Positions 27,078 through 35,702 of a stretch of 37,882 nt of DNA are shown here, in pieces. The DNA is taken from the NCBI RefSeq assembly GCF_900155685.1, contig NZ_LT732548.1, positions 1,531,364 to 1,569,245 on the forward strand, given 5' to 3'. The first letter of the stretch is position 1. Each line of letters opens with the position of its first letter. The notes beneath the pieces were generated by a model. It was not told the DNA's origin and did no database searches. It was given only the letters and a program-made list of their open reading frames with translations. This DNA is from Paenibacillus bouchesdurhonensis (GTDB lineage: Bacteria > Bacillota > Bacilli > Paenibacillales > Paenibacillaceae). A program made the translations under genes and the position numbers.

Positions 27078-27389
27078 ATGTTGAAATTGGATCTCCAGTT
27101 ATTCGCATCCAAGAAGGGTGTAGGTTCCACAAAGAACGGTCGTGACAGCATTGCTAAACGCCTTGGCGTAAAACGTGCTGACGGCCAAACTGTAACAGGC
27201 GGAAGCATTCTTGTTCGTCAACGCGGAACGAAGATTCATCCGGGAACCAACGTAGGAATCGGTAAAGACGATACGCTGTTTGCAAAAGTAGATGGCGTTG
27301 TTAAATTCGAACGTTGGGGACGTGATCGCAAGAAAGTGAGCGTCTACCCTGTGGAAGTTGCTCCTGTAGCAGCTGCAGTCGAAGCTTAA
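27078..27389 (+). CDS. rpmA: 50S ribosomal protein L27 (with cleavable N-terminal extension)
   Basis: L27 lies near the peptidyl-transferase centre. The 103-residue product begins [14 protein letters not shown], a Firmicutes-type extension cleaved by Prp after the phenylalanine (between F9 and A10), exposing the functional [15 protein letters not shown] tail. Core motifs [23 protein letters not shown] follow. The ribosome binding site AAGGAGGT is near-perfect. A strong terminator follows. Confidence 0.98.
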   Translation: MLKLDLQLFASKKGVGSTKNGRDSIAKRLGVKRADGQTVTGGSILVRQRGTKIHPGTNVGIGKDDTLFAKVDGVVKFERWGRDRKKVSVYPVEVAPVAAAVEA

Positions 27390-27418
27390 GTGCTTCATCT
27401 GCCATAGCTTGGCTTATG

Positions 27419-27449
27419 AGCCCTCGGCACTCGTGCCGAGGGCTTTTTT
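27419..27449 (+). terminator. terminator after rpmA
   Basis: AGCCCTCGGCAC and GTGCCGAGGGCT form a perfect 12-base-pair hairpin with a 2-base gap (loop opens by breathing), followed by six T. Confidence 0.93.
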
Positions 27450-27474
27450 ATTCAAATATCCTTTATTTAATTCC

Positions 27475-27501
27475 TTGCCGGGACAAGGATTGTGATATAC
27501 T
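27475..27501 (+). promoter_or_regulatory. weak candidate promoter for spo0B-obg
   Basis: TTGCCG (27475-27480) and TATACT (27496-27501), separated by 15 bases, shorter than ideal. It lies between the rpmA terminator and spo0B, where a promoter is needed. Confidence 0.35.
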
Positions 27502-27564
27502 GGTTAAAGATGTTAAAAGTATAGTAAGGTCTTGTTATCCAAATGAAGAGGAACGGGGAAATTC

Positions 27565-28329
27565 ATGAAACATCGGTTCGCAGTGCCGGTCATTGCCGGA
27601 ACACTTACGCTTGCTCTGTTGGTAATATTGTACTTCGTGGATTCGACAGTATGGTATGTTGTGTTGTGCGTATGTTTGCTGGCGGTGTTATGGGGTTATA
27701 TCAAGTATTTGAAGGAACAGGCGGCTAATGAGCGCAAGCAGCTGTTAGAGTCGGTTCAAAGAACTGCGGCCGCTACGCTGGGCCACCATCGGCATGACTG
27801 GATGAACGACCTGCAAATATTGTATGGATACATTCAACTGGGCAAAATTGATAAACTGGCCAGCTGTGTGGACAGAATAAAGGAAAGGATGGCTGTGGAG
27901 AGTAAAATATCCCGCTTAGGCATCCCTTCATTGGTTTTTTATTTGCAATCGTTTCGTGAAGTAAATAGTTCAGTTCAACTTGCGGTAAATATCGAGGGTG
28001 ATTTGGAGCTCGGCAAGCTGCTTACCACTGAAGACGCTGAGGAATTGACAGAGGCCATTATTGCGACGATCCGTGCTTTTCAGTTCACAGGCCGTTCTTC
28101 CTGGGGAGAAATGCTCCAGCTTAGCATGTCGATATGCCTTGAGCATAATGAGGTGCTGATCAGCTTTGAACAGGAAGGAACATCGGGAAATGCGGAAATT
28201 CTTATGAAACGGCTGGATGAGATTGTATCAGGGAAGCGAATCCGAGCCGAGCGTGGGAATTCCACATTAGCCTCTGTTCGATTGCGAATGCTGTGCGGAA
28301 ATTTAAAAGAGGTGAACGCATGTTTATAG
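27565..28329 (+). CDS. spo0B: Spo0B-like sporulation phosphotransferase with membrane anchor
   Basis: Phosphorelay protein passing phosphate from Spo0F to Spo0A. The 254-residue product has two membrane segments (about 7-26 and 28-46). A dimerisation helix with H-box [13 protein letters not shown] follows; phospho-accepting H77 sits in HDWMN. The C-terminal half is a degenerate histidine-kinase-like ATPase fold. B. subtilis Spo0B is 192 residues, lacks membrane segments and uses His30, so this form carries an extra membrane hairpin of about 47 residues. It overlaps obg by 10 bases, the classical spo0B-obg pairing. Confidence 0.88.
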   Translation: MKHRFAVPVIAGTLTLALLVILYFVDSTVWYVVLCVCLLAVLWGYIKYLKEQAANERKQLLESVQRTAAATLGHHRHDWMNDLQILYGYIQLGKIDKLASCVDRIKERMAVESKISRLGIPSLVFYLQSFREVNSSVQLAVNIEGDLELGKLLTTEDAEELTEAIIATIRAFQFTGRSSWGEMLQLSMSICLEHNEVLISFEQEGTSGNAEILMKRLDEIVSGKRIRAERGNSTLASVRLRMLCGNLKEVNACL

Positions 28330-29630
28330 ATAAAGCGAAAGTATATGTAAAGGGCGGCGACGGTGGCGATGGCATCGTTGCTTTTCGCCGGGAGAAATAT
28401 GTTCCGGAAGGCGGCCCAGCGGGCGGTGACGGCGGTAAGGGCGGCGATGTGATATTCCGTGTCGATGAAGGTCTTCGCACGCTGATGGATTTCCGCTATC
28501 AACGTCACTTTAAGGCGGATCGAGGTGTCAAAGGACGGAATAAAAGCCAGCATGGCGCAAACGCAGAGAACATGATTGTGCGGATTCCGCCAGGCACGGT
28601 CGTTATCGATGACGACACTCAAGAAGTGCTCGCTGATTTGACTAGACACGGCCAGCAGATCATTGTGGCTAGAGGCGGCCGCGGGGGACGGGGGAATACT
28701 CGCTTTGCGACACCGAGCAATCCGGCTCCCGAACTCGCCGAGCACGGAGAAGAAGGCCAGGAGCGATGGATCGTGCTGGAGCTGAAGGTTATGGCCGATG
28801 TAGGTCTCGTGGGTTTTCCGAGCGTGGGCAAATCTACGCTGCTATCAGTTGTGTCGGCAGCTCAGCCTAAAATTGGCGCGTATCATTTTACGACGATAAC
28901 ACCGAACCTCGGTGTAGTGGACGTCGACGAAGGGCGAAGCTTCGTGATGGCTGACCTTCCGGGCCTGATAGAGGGGGCGCATGAAGGTGTTGGACTGGGT
29001 CATGAATTTCTCCGTCATGTTGAGCGAACGCGCGTAATTATCCATGTAGTCGATATGGCTGGGTCTGAAGGCCGCGATCCGTTCGACGACTGGCTGAAAA
29101 TCAATGAAGAGCTCAAGCTGTACAACGCTGACCTGGAGAAACGTCCGCAAATTGTAGCCGCCAACAAAATGGATATGCCTGAGGCGGAGGAGCATCTCGC
29201 AAAATTCCGCGAACAGGTAAGCGAGGTTCGTCCCGATCTGGAGATTATGCCGATTTCTTCGTTAACTCGGCAGGGTGTTAAGGATTTGCTCTATAGGACA
29301 GCCGATTTGCTGGATCAGATTCCAGAGGAGCCGGTGCTGGAGGAAATTACAGATTTGAACGAGCGCAAAGTTTATAAGCTGGTCAAAGAAGAAGAACAAG
29401 ACTTTATCATTCGTCGCGAGAACGAGGACTTTGTCGTCGAAAGCGCGAAGATCGAAAGAATGATGAAGCGAATGCAATTGAATACGCATGATGCGATTCT
29501 GAAGCTCGCGCGTACGCTTCGCCATATGGGCGTAGATGACGAATTGCGTAAACGCGGTGCAAAGGATGGAACGATCGTTCGAATTGGCGATTTTGAATTC
29601 GAATTTGTCGAGGGAAGCAGCTACTATTGA
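28320..29630 (+). CDS. obg: GTPase Obg
   Basis: Essential GTPase in late 50S assembly and stress signalling. The 436-residue product has the glycine-rich Obg fold (1-157, [20 protein letters not shown]), the G domain with G1 [10 protein letters not shown]3 [16 protein letters not shown] and G4 NKMD, and a C-terminal OCT domain (about 350-428, [16 protein letters not shown]). ATG 28320 has AAAGAGGTG upstream and overlaps the spo0B end. The open frame's earlier start at 28293 lies within spo0B and is rejected. Confidence 0.98.
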   Translation: MFIDKAKVYVKGGDGGDGIVAFRREKYVPEGGPAGGDGGKGGDVIFRVDEGLRTLMDFRYQRHFKADRGVKGRNKSQHGANAENMIVRIPPGTVVIDDDTQEVLADLTRHGQQIIVARGGRGGRGNTRFATPSNPAPELAEHGEEGQERWIVLELKVMADVGLVGFPSVGKSTLLSVVSAAQPKIGAYHFTTITPNLGVVDVDEGRSFVMADLPGLIEGAHEGVGLGHEFLRHVERTRVIIHVVDMAGSEGRDPFDDWLKINEELKLYNADLEKRPQIVAANKMDMPEAEEHLAKFREQVSEVRPDLEIMPISSLTRQGVKDLLYRTADLLDQIPEEPVLEEITDLNERKVYKLVKEEEQDFIIRRENEDFVVESAKIERMMKRMQLNTHDAILKLARTLRHMGVDDELRKRGAKDGTIVRIGDFEFEFVEGSSYY

Positions 29631-29643
29631 TGCTTTCCTTGAG

Positions 29644-29671
29644 AGGAGCACCTGTTGGGTGCTCTTTTTTT
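29644..29671 (+). terminator. terminator after obg
   Basis: GAGCACC, loop TGTT, GGTGCTC, then seven T. It separates spo0B-obg from the amino-acid operon. Confidence 0.9.
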
Positions 29672-29839
29672 GTAAAGATATTTAAGAAAGTATCTAATCC
29701 GGAGACTTCGCTTCCTGATAACGCTTGACATACTGCCGCTAAAATACGATCTATCTTCTTTGAATGTACGTCGACAGACATTTTCCTTATCTCCAAAGCA
29801 TGTGGAAGAAAATCCGCAAAAATCTGTGCGGAAAATAGG

Positions 29840-29868
29840 TTGCCTCCGGACATTCTTTCCGTTATAAT
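29840..29868 (+). promoter_or_regulatory. sigma-A promoter for the pheB-hom-thrCB-pheA-ilvE operon
   Basis: TTGCCT (29840-29845), 17-base spacer, perfect TATAAT (29863-29868). The leader to the pheB start is only about 35 bases, leaving no room for a T-box or large attenuator. Confidence 0.82.
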
Positions 29869-29910
29869 GTCCACTATACGAAAACAACAGTCTTTAAGGG
29901 GAGGACGTTT

Positions 29911-30348
29911 GTGAAGGAGCGTTATTACTTGGTTCGTGAGGATATTTTGCCGGAAGCGGTGATCAAGACGCTTCAAGTGAAGCAACTGCTAGCCGCCGGA
30001 GACGTCAAAACTGTACATGAAGCGACGCTGCAGGTCGGGCTTAGCCGCAGTGCTTTTTATAAGTATAAAGACGGCATTCATCCATTGAATCAAATGGAAC
30101 GGGAAGAAATCGTCACGATATCGTTCGACTTGGAGCACCGCTCCGGTATCTTATCGCAAGTGCTGTCTTTGCTTGCCGGATCGGGCGGAAATGTACTCAC
30201 GATTAATCAGAGCATTCCTTTGCAAGGAAGAGCCAATGTCGTCATTTCCGTAGAGACCTCGCGGTTGACGGAGGAACTCGATAAGATGATGAAGGCTCTG
30301 CAAGAAATCTCCGGCGTTAAGAGAATTCAAATTGTCGGTCAAGGATAG
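29911..30348 (+). CDS. pheB: ACT domain protein PheB (UPF0735 family)
   Basis: A 145-residue protein with an N-terminal helix-turn-helix-like part (about 1-55, VHEATLQVGLSRSAFYKYKDG) and a C-terminal ACT domain (about 68-143, FDLEHRSGILSQVLSLLAGSGGNVLTINQSIP). ACT domains bind amino acids. Despite the historical name it is not a known enzyme of phenylalanine synthesis; a regulatory role is inferred. The start is GTG 29911 with GGGGAGG upstream. Confidence 0.92.
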   Translation: MKERYYLVREDILPEAVIKTLQVKQLLAAGDVKTVHEATLQVGLSRSAFYKYKDGIHPLNQMEREEIVTISFDLEHRSGILSQVLSLLAGSGGNVLTINQSIPLQGRANVVISVETSRLTEELDKMMKALQEISGVKRIQIVGQG

Positions 30349-30410
30349 GTATCTCCCGCAATAACACAATATCGATAATAACCCGTATTGGGAATAGGAG
30401 GGGACTCATA

Positions 30411-31697
30411 TTGAAACCCGTTAAGGTAGGATTACTGGGGCTTGGCACTGTAGGAACTGGCGTGGTACGCATCGTTGAAGGTCACCAGGAGGATCTAAGC
30501 AGCCAGGTTGGATCTCCGATAATCATTGAGAAGGTCTCGGTCAAAAACCTGGACAAGGCTAGGAGCATTGAAATCGAGCAAAGCAAGCTTACGGAGGATC
30601 CTTGGGAAGTCATTCGCGATCCAGAAATCGACGTTATTGTCGAAGTGATGGGTGGTGTCGACCAAACCAAAGAATATATTCTCGAAGCATTGGATCGCGG
30701 TAAACATATCGTGACGGCGAACAAAGATTTAATGGCGCTTTACGGCTCGGAAATTATGGCTAAGGCGCTGGAAAAGCAATGCGACGTATTCTATGAAGCA
30801 AGTGTGGCGGGAGGCATTCCGATCATTCGGACGCTGATCGAAGGTTTCTCTTCCGATCGAATCGTTAAGATTATGGGGATCGTCAATGGGACGACGAACT
30901 ATATTCTGAGTAAGATGAGCCAGGAGGATGCATCTTATGGGGATGTCCTTAAGGAAGCTCAGGAGTTAGGCTATGCAGAAGCTGATCCTACTGCTGACGT
31001 GGAAGGTCTGGATGCGGCCCGGAAGATGGTCATCCTGGGATCTTTAGGCTTTCGCACGAATGTTGAGCTTAGCGATGTTGATGTCCGCGGCATTTCCAGT
31101 GTATCCAAAGAGGATATCGCCTATGCGAAAAAGCTCGGTTATGAGATGAAGCTGCTCGGCATCGCCGATCGTCAAGATGATGAGTTTAGCGTCAGTGTAC
31201 AACCTACGATGGTGAAGAAGAATCATCCGATTGCGGCCGTTAACGGCGTGTTCAACGCAGTCTACGTCCATGGCGAAGCGGTTGGCGAGACGATGTTCTA
31301 TGGCGCAGGCGCCGGTGAAATGCCCACGGCTACTTCCGTGGTAGCAGATCTCGTAGCGGTGGTGAAGAACCTGAAGCTGGGGGTTAACGGTTTGAAAGCG
31401 ATGGTTCCTTATAAACAGAAGAGGCTGAAGACCGACGAGCAAATTTCTTATAAAAACTTCCTGTTGCTTGAGGTCGACGACAAAGCGGGTGTCCTCGCTC
31501 AAATCACCCAGGTATTCGGGGAATATGATGTAAGTCTGGAATCGGTCGTTCAATCGCCGAACGAACATACGCCAGATGCAGAAATCATTATTGTTACGCA
31601 TCATGCTACAAAAGCGAATATGGATAAAGTGTTGAAGCATTTCGAGACGCTGAAGGTCATTCGCCGGATCAAGAGTTTATATCGTGTAGAAGGTTAA
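30411..31697 (+). CDS. hom: homoserine dehydrogenase
   Basis: Reduces aspartate semialdehyde to homoserine with NAD(P)H, the branch point to threonine and methionine. The 428-residue product has the nucleotide-binding motif GLLGLGTVGTGVV at its N-terminus, catalytic-domain signatures NGTTNYILSKM and GLDAARKMVILG, and a C-terminal ACT domain (about 348-425) for feedback control by threonine. The start is TTG 30411 behind AGGAGGGG. thrC follows after 37 bases. Confidence 0.97.
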   Translation: MKPVKVGLLGLGTVGTGVVRIVEGHQEDLSSQVGSPIIIEKVSVKNLDKARSIEIEQSKLTEDPWEVIRDPEIDVIVEVMGGVDQTKEYILEALDRGKHIVTANKDLMALYGSEIMAKALEKQCDVFYEASVAGGIPIIRTLIEGFSSDRIVKIMGIVNGTTNYILSKMSQEDASYGDVLKEAQELGYAEADPTADVEGLDAARKMVILGSLGFRTNVELSDVDVRGISSVSKEDIAYAKKLGYEMKLLGIADRQDDEFSVSVQPTMVKKNHPIAAVNGVFNAVYVHGEAVGETMFYGAGAGEMPTATSVVADLVAVVKNLKLGVNGLKAMVPYKQKRLKTDEQISYKNFLLLEVDDKAGVLAQITQVFGEYDVSLESVVQSPNEHTPDAEIIIVTHHATKANMDKVLKHFETLKVIRRIKSLYRVEG

Positions 31698-31734
31698 GCT
31701 AGTTTATTCCTAATATAAAAGGGGTTTTTATTTC

Positions 31735-32805
31735 ATGAGATATCTTGGATTGCTGCATACGTACAAACAATATTTGCCGGTAAACGACAAAACACCGCTG
31801 CTCACTTTGCATGAAGGCAATACGCCGCTCGTTCGTGCGGACAATTTGTCTGAAGAATTAGGACTCGATTTGTATTTTAAATATGAAGGCCTTAACCCGA
31901 CGGGTTCATTTAAAGACCGGGGAATGGTCATGGCAGTGGCTAAAGCCATTGAAGAAGGCAGCAATACGATTATGTGTGCTTCTACCGGAAATACATCCGC
32001 AGCAGCGGCAGCATATGCAGCTCGCGCAGGACTTAACTGTATCGTCCTGATCCCGAACAATAATATTGCTCTAGGCAAGCTGGCTCAAGCGATGATTTAC
32101 GGAGCCAAGGTAATCGCAATTGAAGGAAACTTTGACCGTGCGCTGGAGATTGTCCGCGACATCACCGCGAAGCATCCGATCACTCTGGTGAACTCGGTTA
32201 ACCCTTATCGTATTGAGGGGCAGAAGACGGCGGCCTTCGAAGTCTGCGATCAGTTAGGGAAAGCTCCGGACGTGCTTGCTATTCCGGTCGGCAATGCCGG
32301 AAACATATCAGCCTATTGGAAAGGCTTTAAGGAATATCATGAGCTAGGAAAGAGCGGTTCACTTCCTCGTATGGTGGGCTTTGAAGCCGAGGGAGCTATG
32401 GCCATCGTTAAAGGGGAGCCGATTCTGGAACCTGAAACGGTAGCGACGGCGATCCGCATCGGTAATCCGGCAAGCTGGAAAACAGCGGTAGCTGCGGCTG
32501 AGGAATCCGGCGGCCAAATCAATTACGTAACGGATGAGGAAATATTGACCGCTTATAAGACGATTGCTTCTCGTGAGGGAATTTTTGCTGAGCCTGCATC
32601 GGCAGCATCTGTAGCGGGCGTGTATAAGCTTCATCGCGAAGGTTATTTCAAGGGCGGAGAAACTGTAGTTTGTGTCTTGACTGGCCATGGATTGAAAGAT
32701 CCTAACATTGCAATTAAGAGCATTGGCAGTGAACCGCTCGTGGTGGAGGATACAGAGGAAGCGGTTATGGCGGCCATTGCGAAGCTGCAAGGTGAGCAGG
32801 AATGA
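31735..32805 (+). CDS. thrC: threonine synthase
   Basis: PLP enzyme converting O-phosphohomoserine to threonine. The 356-residue product is the short Bacillus-type form. The PLP lysine is in [11 protein letters not shown], the phosphate-binding segment in [17 protein letters not shown], and [15 protein letters not shown] binds cofactor phosphate. AAAAGGGG precedes the ATG. The stop overlaps the thrB start as ATGA. Confidence 0.97.
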   Translation: MRYLGLLHTYKQYLPVNDKTPLLTLHEGNTPLVRADNLSEELGLDLYFKYEGLNPTGSFKDRGMVMAVAKAIEEGSNTIMCASTGNTSAAAAAYAARAGLNCIVLIPNNNIALGKLAQAMIYGAKVIAIEGNFDRALEIVRDITAKHPITLVNSVNPYRIEGQKTAAFEVCDQLGKAPDVLAIPVGNAGNISAYWKGFKEYHELGKSGSLPRMVGFEAEGAMAIVKGEPILEPETVATAIRIGNPASWKTAVAAAEESGGQINYVTDEEILTAYKTIASREGIFAEPASAASVAGVYKLHREGYFKGGETVVCVLTGHGLKDPNIAIKSIGSEPLVVEDTEEAVMAAIAKLQGEQE

Positions 32806-33770
32806 TATCCGAAGCGGGCGTTCGCGTAAAAGTACCTGCTAGTACGGCAAATTTAGGGCCAGGCTTCGATACGCTCGGCATGGCTCTATCGCTTTACGCC
32901 TGGATCGAAATGAAGCCTGCGAATGAGACGGAGATTCATTTATATGGGGATCAGATGAAGGGGATCCCGACAAATAAAAGCAATCTTATCTATGAGGTAG
33001 CTCAATCTGTATTTCGTGAAGCAGGGGTGTCCCTTCCCGAGTTGGAAATCTCCATGTATTCGGATATTCCGCTCACAAGAGGTCTTGGCAGTAGTGCATC
33101 GGCAATTGTCGGTGCGCTCGTCGCTGCCAATGAGCTGATTGGTTCACCGTTGAATGATGCTAAGCTGTTCGATATGGCGACTGCGCTGGAGAAGCATCCG
33201 GATAATGTGGGCGCCTCTCTGTTCGGTGGGGTGATCACGGCTGTTTGGGATGGGACGCACGCCGAATATTTGCGAATCGAACCGCCGGCTGAACTAGAGG
33301 TTCTGGTCGCGATTCCCGAATTCCAGCTTTCTACCTCCAAGGCGCGGCAGATTCTCCCTGAACAAGTTAGCTTAGAGGATGCGATATTTAATATTAGCAG
33401 AACTTCTTTATTTACTGCCGCGATGGCTTCCGGCAGATTGGATCTGATCCGCTCAGCGATGCAGGATCGCCTGCATCAGCCTTTCCGTGCGCCTCTTGTT
33501 CCGGGCATGGCGCGTATATTGGCTGAGGCGACAGAGCATGGGGCTCTCGGTGCTGCGCTTAGCGGAGCCGGACCTACGCTGCTTGCGCTGATGGATCAGC
33601 GTGAGAAGCGGGGAGCGGAATTAGAACGCTTTTTAATAGAGGTGCTTAGCGAGCAGGGGATTAAGGCTCAGACGATTTGGCTAAAACCTTGCACACAAGG
33701 CGTTGAGACGCTTACTATAGAGAAAGGCGTAAAATTTATCGATTCCATTAAAGGGGAAGTCAAAGCATGA
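32802..33770 (+). CDS. thrB: homoserine kinase
   Basis: GHMP-family kinase phosphorylating homoserine, the step before ThrC. The 322-residue product has the N-terminal [19 protein letters not shown] motif, the ATP loop [17 protein letters not shown] and the GHMP C-terminal motif [14 protein letters not shown]. It overlaps thrC by ATGA and pheA by ATGA, so the three are probably translationally coupled. Confidence 0.97.
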   Translation: MISEAGVRVKVPASTANLGPGFDTLGMALSLYAWIEMKPANETEIHLYGDQMKGIPTNKSNLIYEVAQSVFREAGVSLPELEISMYSDIPLTRGLGSSASAIVGALVAANELIGSPLNDAKLFDMATALEKHPDNVGASLFGGVITAVWDGTHAEYLRIEPPAELEVLVAIPEFQLSTSKARQILPEQVSLEDAIFNISRTSLFTAAMASGRLDLIRSAMQDRLHQPFRAPLVPGMARILAEATEHGALGAALSGAGPTLLALMDQREKRGAELERFLIEVLSEQGIKAQTIWLKPCTQGVETLTIEKGVKFIDSIKGEVKA

Positions 33771-34666
33771 AAGTGATAGCGTTGCTGCCGGAAGGCTCGG
33801 TGTCTCATGAAGCGGTTCTCCATCTGTTTGGAGATGAGCCGATTCAACTGCTCCACTGCAAGCAGATTTCCGATGTATTTCTGGCGACGGCAAGTGGGGC
33901 GAGTCAGTATAGTGTCATTCCGATCGAGAATACGATTGAGGGTTCCGTCAGCTTGCATATGGACTGGCTTGTCCACGAGGTGGATATCCCCATGCAAGTG
34001 GAGTGGGTTTACCCGTCCATTCAAAATTTGATTGGCGACAGGGAAGAGTTTATATCTGATTCGGATTCGAAAGTACTTGATTATTCGAAAGTGACCAAGG
34101 TGCTGTCTCATCCGGTAGCGATGGCGCAGTGCATGCAATTTTTGAAAGCTCATATGCCCCAGGCAGAGCTGGAGCATGTTGCAAGCACATCAGAAGCCGT
34201 AAAGCTGGTAAAAGAACGGCCTGGCGAGGGCTGGACGGCGATTGGCACCGCGCTTGGAGCCAAGACGCATGGTCTGGATATTTTGGCGAACCGGGTTACG
34301 GATCATGATAACAACTATACCCGCTTCGTTCTAATCGGACAGGAGCCGCTCCAGTTGAAGCATAATGATTCGGCACAGGATAAGACGAGTGTCCTCGTTA
34401 CGCTCCCCGAAGATTTTCCGGGTGCTCTCCATCAAGTGCTGTCGGCATTCGCCTGGCGTAAGTTGAACTTATCTCGCATTGAGTCGAGACCGACGAAGAA
34501 ACGGCTGGGAAGTTACTATTTTTACATGGATGTCCTGTCTTCCCTTGAATCTGTGCTGCTGCAGTCAGCCATTGGGGAGATCGAGGCATTAGGCTGCCAA
34601 GTGCGAATTCTCGGATCTTACCCGAGTTATTCTATTAAAAATCAAAAGCTGGAGGTGCGAAAATAA
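33767..34666 (+). CDS. pheA: prephenate dehydratase
   Basis: Converts prephenate to phenylpyruvate in phenylalanine synthesis. The 299-residue product has a PDT domain (1-190) with SVIPIENTIEGSV and the catalytic NNYTRFVLIG (Thr-Arg-Phe), plus a C-terminal ACT domain (about 208-285) with the phenylalanine-binding ESRP motif (SRIESRPTKKRLGSYYFY). The N-terminal strand reads ALLPEGSVSHEA where most PDTs have LGPxGTFSHxA, a modest divergence. The start overlaps thrB as ATGA; the stop overlaps ilvE as TAATG. Confidence 0.94.
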   Translation: MKVIALLPEGSVSHEAVLHLFGDEPIQLLHCKQISDVFLATASGASQYSVIPIENTIEGSVSLHMDWLVHEVDIPMQVEWVYPSIQNLIGDREEFISDSDSKVLDYSKVTKVLSHPVAMAQCMQFLKAHMPQAELEHVASTSEAVKLVKERPGEGWTAIGTALGAKTHGLDILANRVTDHDNNYTRFVLIGQEPLQLKHNDSAQDKTSVLVTLPEDFPGALHQVLSAFAWRKLNLSRIESRPTKKRLGSYYFYMDVLSSLESVLLQSAIGEIEALGCQVRILGSYPSYSIKNQKLEVRK

Positions 34667-35544
34667 TGGCAGAACAATTGATTTATTTAGATGGACAATT
34701 CGTAACAAAGGAAAATGCAAAGGTCTCCGTGTATGATCACGGTTTCTTATACGGCGACGGGATATTCGAAGGAATTCGCATCTACAATGGGAATATTTTT
34801 AAATGCAAAGAGCACTTGGATCGCTTGTATGACTCCGCAAAATCCATCATGCTGAACATTCCCTTAACGTATCAGGAGATGGAGGATGCGCTTGTTGAGA
34901 CGCTTCGTCGCAACGAACTTCGCGATGGGTACATCCGTCTTGTTGTGTCCCGCGGTGCCGGCAACCTAGGGTTAGACCCGAATCGCTGCCCTAAGGCCTC
35001 TGTCATCATCATCGCTGAGCAGCTGGCGATTTATTCTGAGGAGGCATACAGAACTGGCTTGAAGACGGTATCCGTCTCCACGAAACGAAATATTCCGGAT
35101 GCGCTGAATCCGAAAATCAAATCGCTGAACTACCTGAACAATATTTTGGTCAAAATCCAATCGAATCTATCAGGAGCGGGAGAGGCGATTATGCTGAACT
35201 CGCAGGGCTATGTGACTGAGGGTTCCGGAGATAACATTTTTATTGTGAAAAACGGGGTTATTACGACTCCTCCCTGCTATTTAGGGGCGCTTGAGGGAAT
35301 TACTCGGCAGGCGATTATCGACATTTGTCATGAGAAAGGCTATAAGCTTAAGGAAGAGCCGTTCACTCTCCATGATGTTTATGTGGCTGATGAGGTGTTC
35401 CTGACGGGTACGGCAGCTGAGGTCATTGCGGTTCGCGAAGTGGACGGACGTATTATCGGTGAGGGACATGCTGGGCCGATCACGCTTCAATTGCTTGAGG
35501 AATTCCGCAGCATTGTCGATAAAGATGGCTTAAAAGTTTGGTAA
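34666..35544 (+). CDS. ilvE: branched-chain amino-acid aminotransferase
   Basis: PLP class IV aminotransferase interconverting branched-chain amino acids and their 2-oxo acids. The 292-residue product has YDHGFLYGDGIFEGIRIYNG near the start, the PLP lysine in NPKIKSLNYLNN, and EGSGDNIFIV and GITRQAIIDI motifs. D-amino-acid transaminase belongs to the same fold, so substrate is a family-level call. GGAGGTG lies before the ATG. It is the last gene of the operon, followed by a terminator. Confidence 0.92.
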   Translation: MAEQLIYLDGQFVTKENAKVSVYDHGFLYGDGIFEGIRIYNGNIFKCKEHLDRLYDSAKSIMLNIPLTYQEMEDALVETLRRNELRDGYIRLVVSRGAGNLGLDPNRCPKASVIIIAEQLAIYSEEAYRTGLKTVSVSTKRNIPDALNPKIKSLNYLNNILVKIQSNLSGAGEAIMLNSQGYVTEGSGDNIFIVKNGVITTPPCYLGALEGITRQAIIDICHEKGYKLKEEPFTLHDVYVADEVFLTGTAAEVIAVREVDGRIIGEGHAGPITLQLLEEFRSIVDKDGLKVW

Positions 35545-35560
35545 TCGAGTTGAACGGGAA

Positions 35561-35600
35561 GAACCTATCCTTTACTTAATCAAAGAGGATAGGTTTTTTT
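35561..35600 (+). terminator. terminator after ilvE
   Basis: AACCTATCCTTT and AAAGAGGATAGGTT form a hairpin with one bulged base, followed by seven T. It closes the amino-acid operon. Confidence 0.88.
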
Positions 35601-35702
35601 CATTACATGGATGTCAAAAGCCGGGCTTCTGCATAGGATGTATTAAATGGGCCCCGGGCGAAGATCACGGTCCGGAATAGAAACCTAGGAGGTTTTTAGC
35701 GC

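Noticed and set aside
35620..35650. CATAGGAT element before safA as a sigma-E or sigma-K -10 box
   Set aside because: The -10 resembles these sigma factors but no matching -35 lies at the right distance; too weak to annotate.
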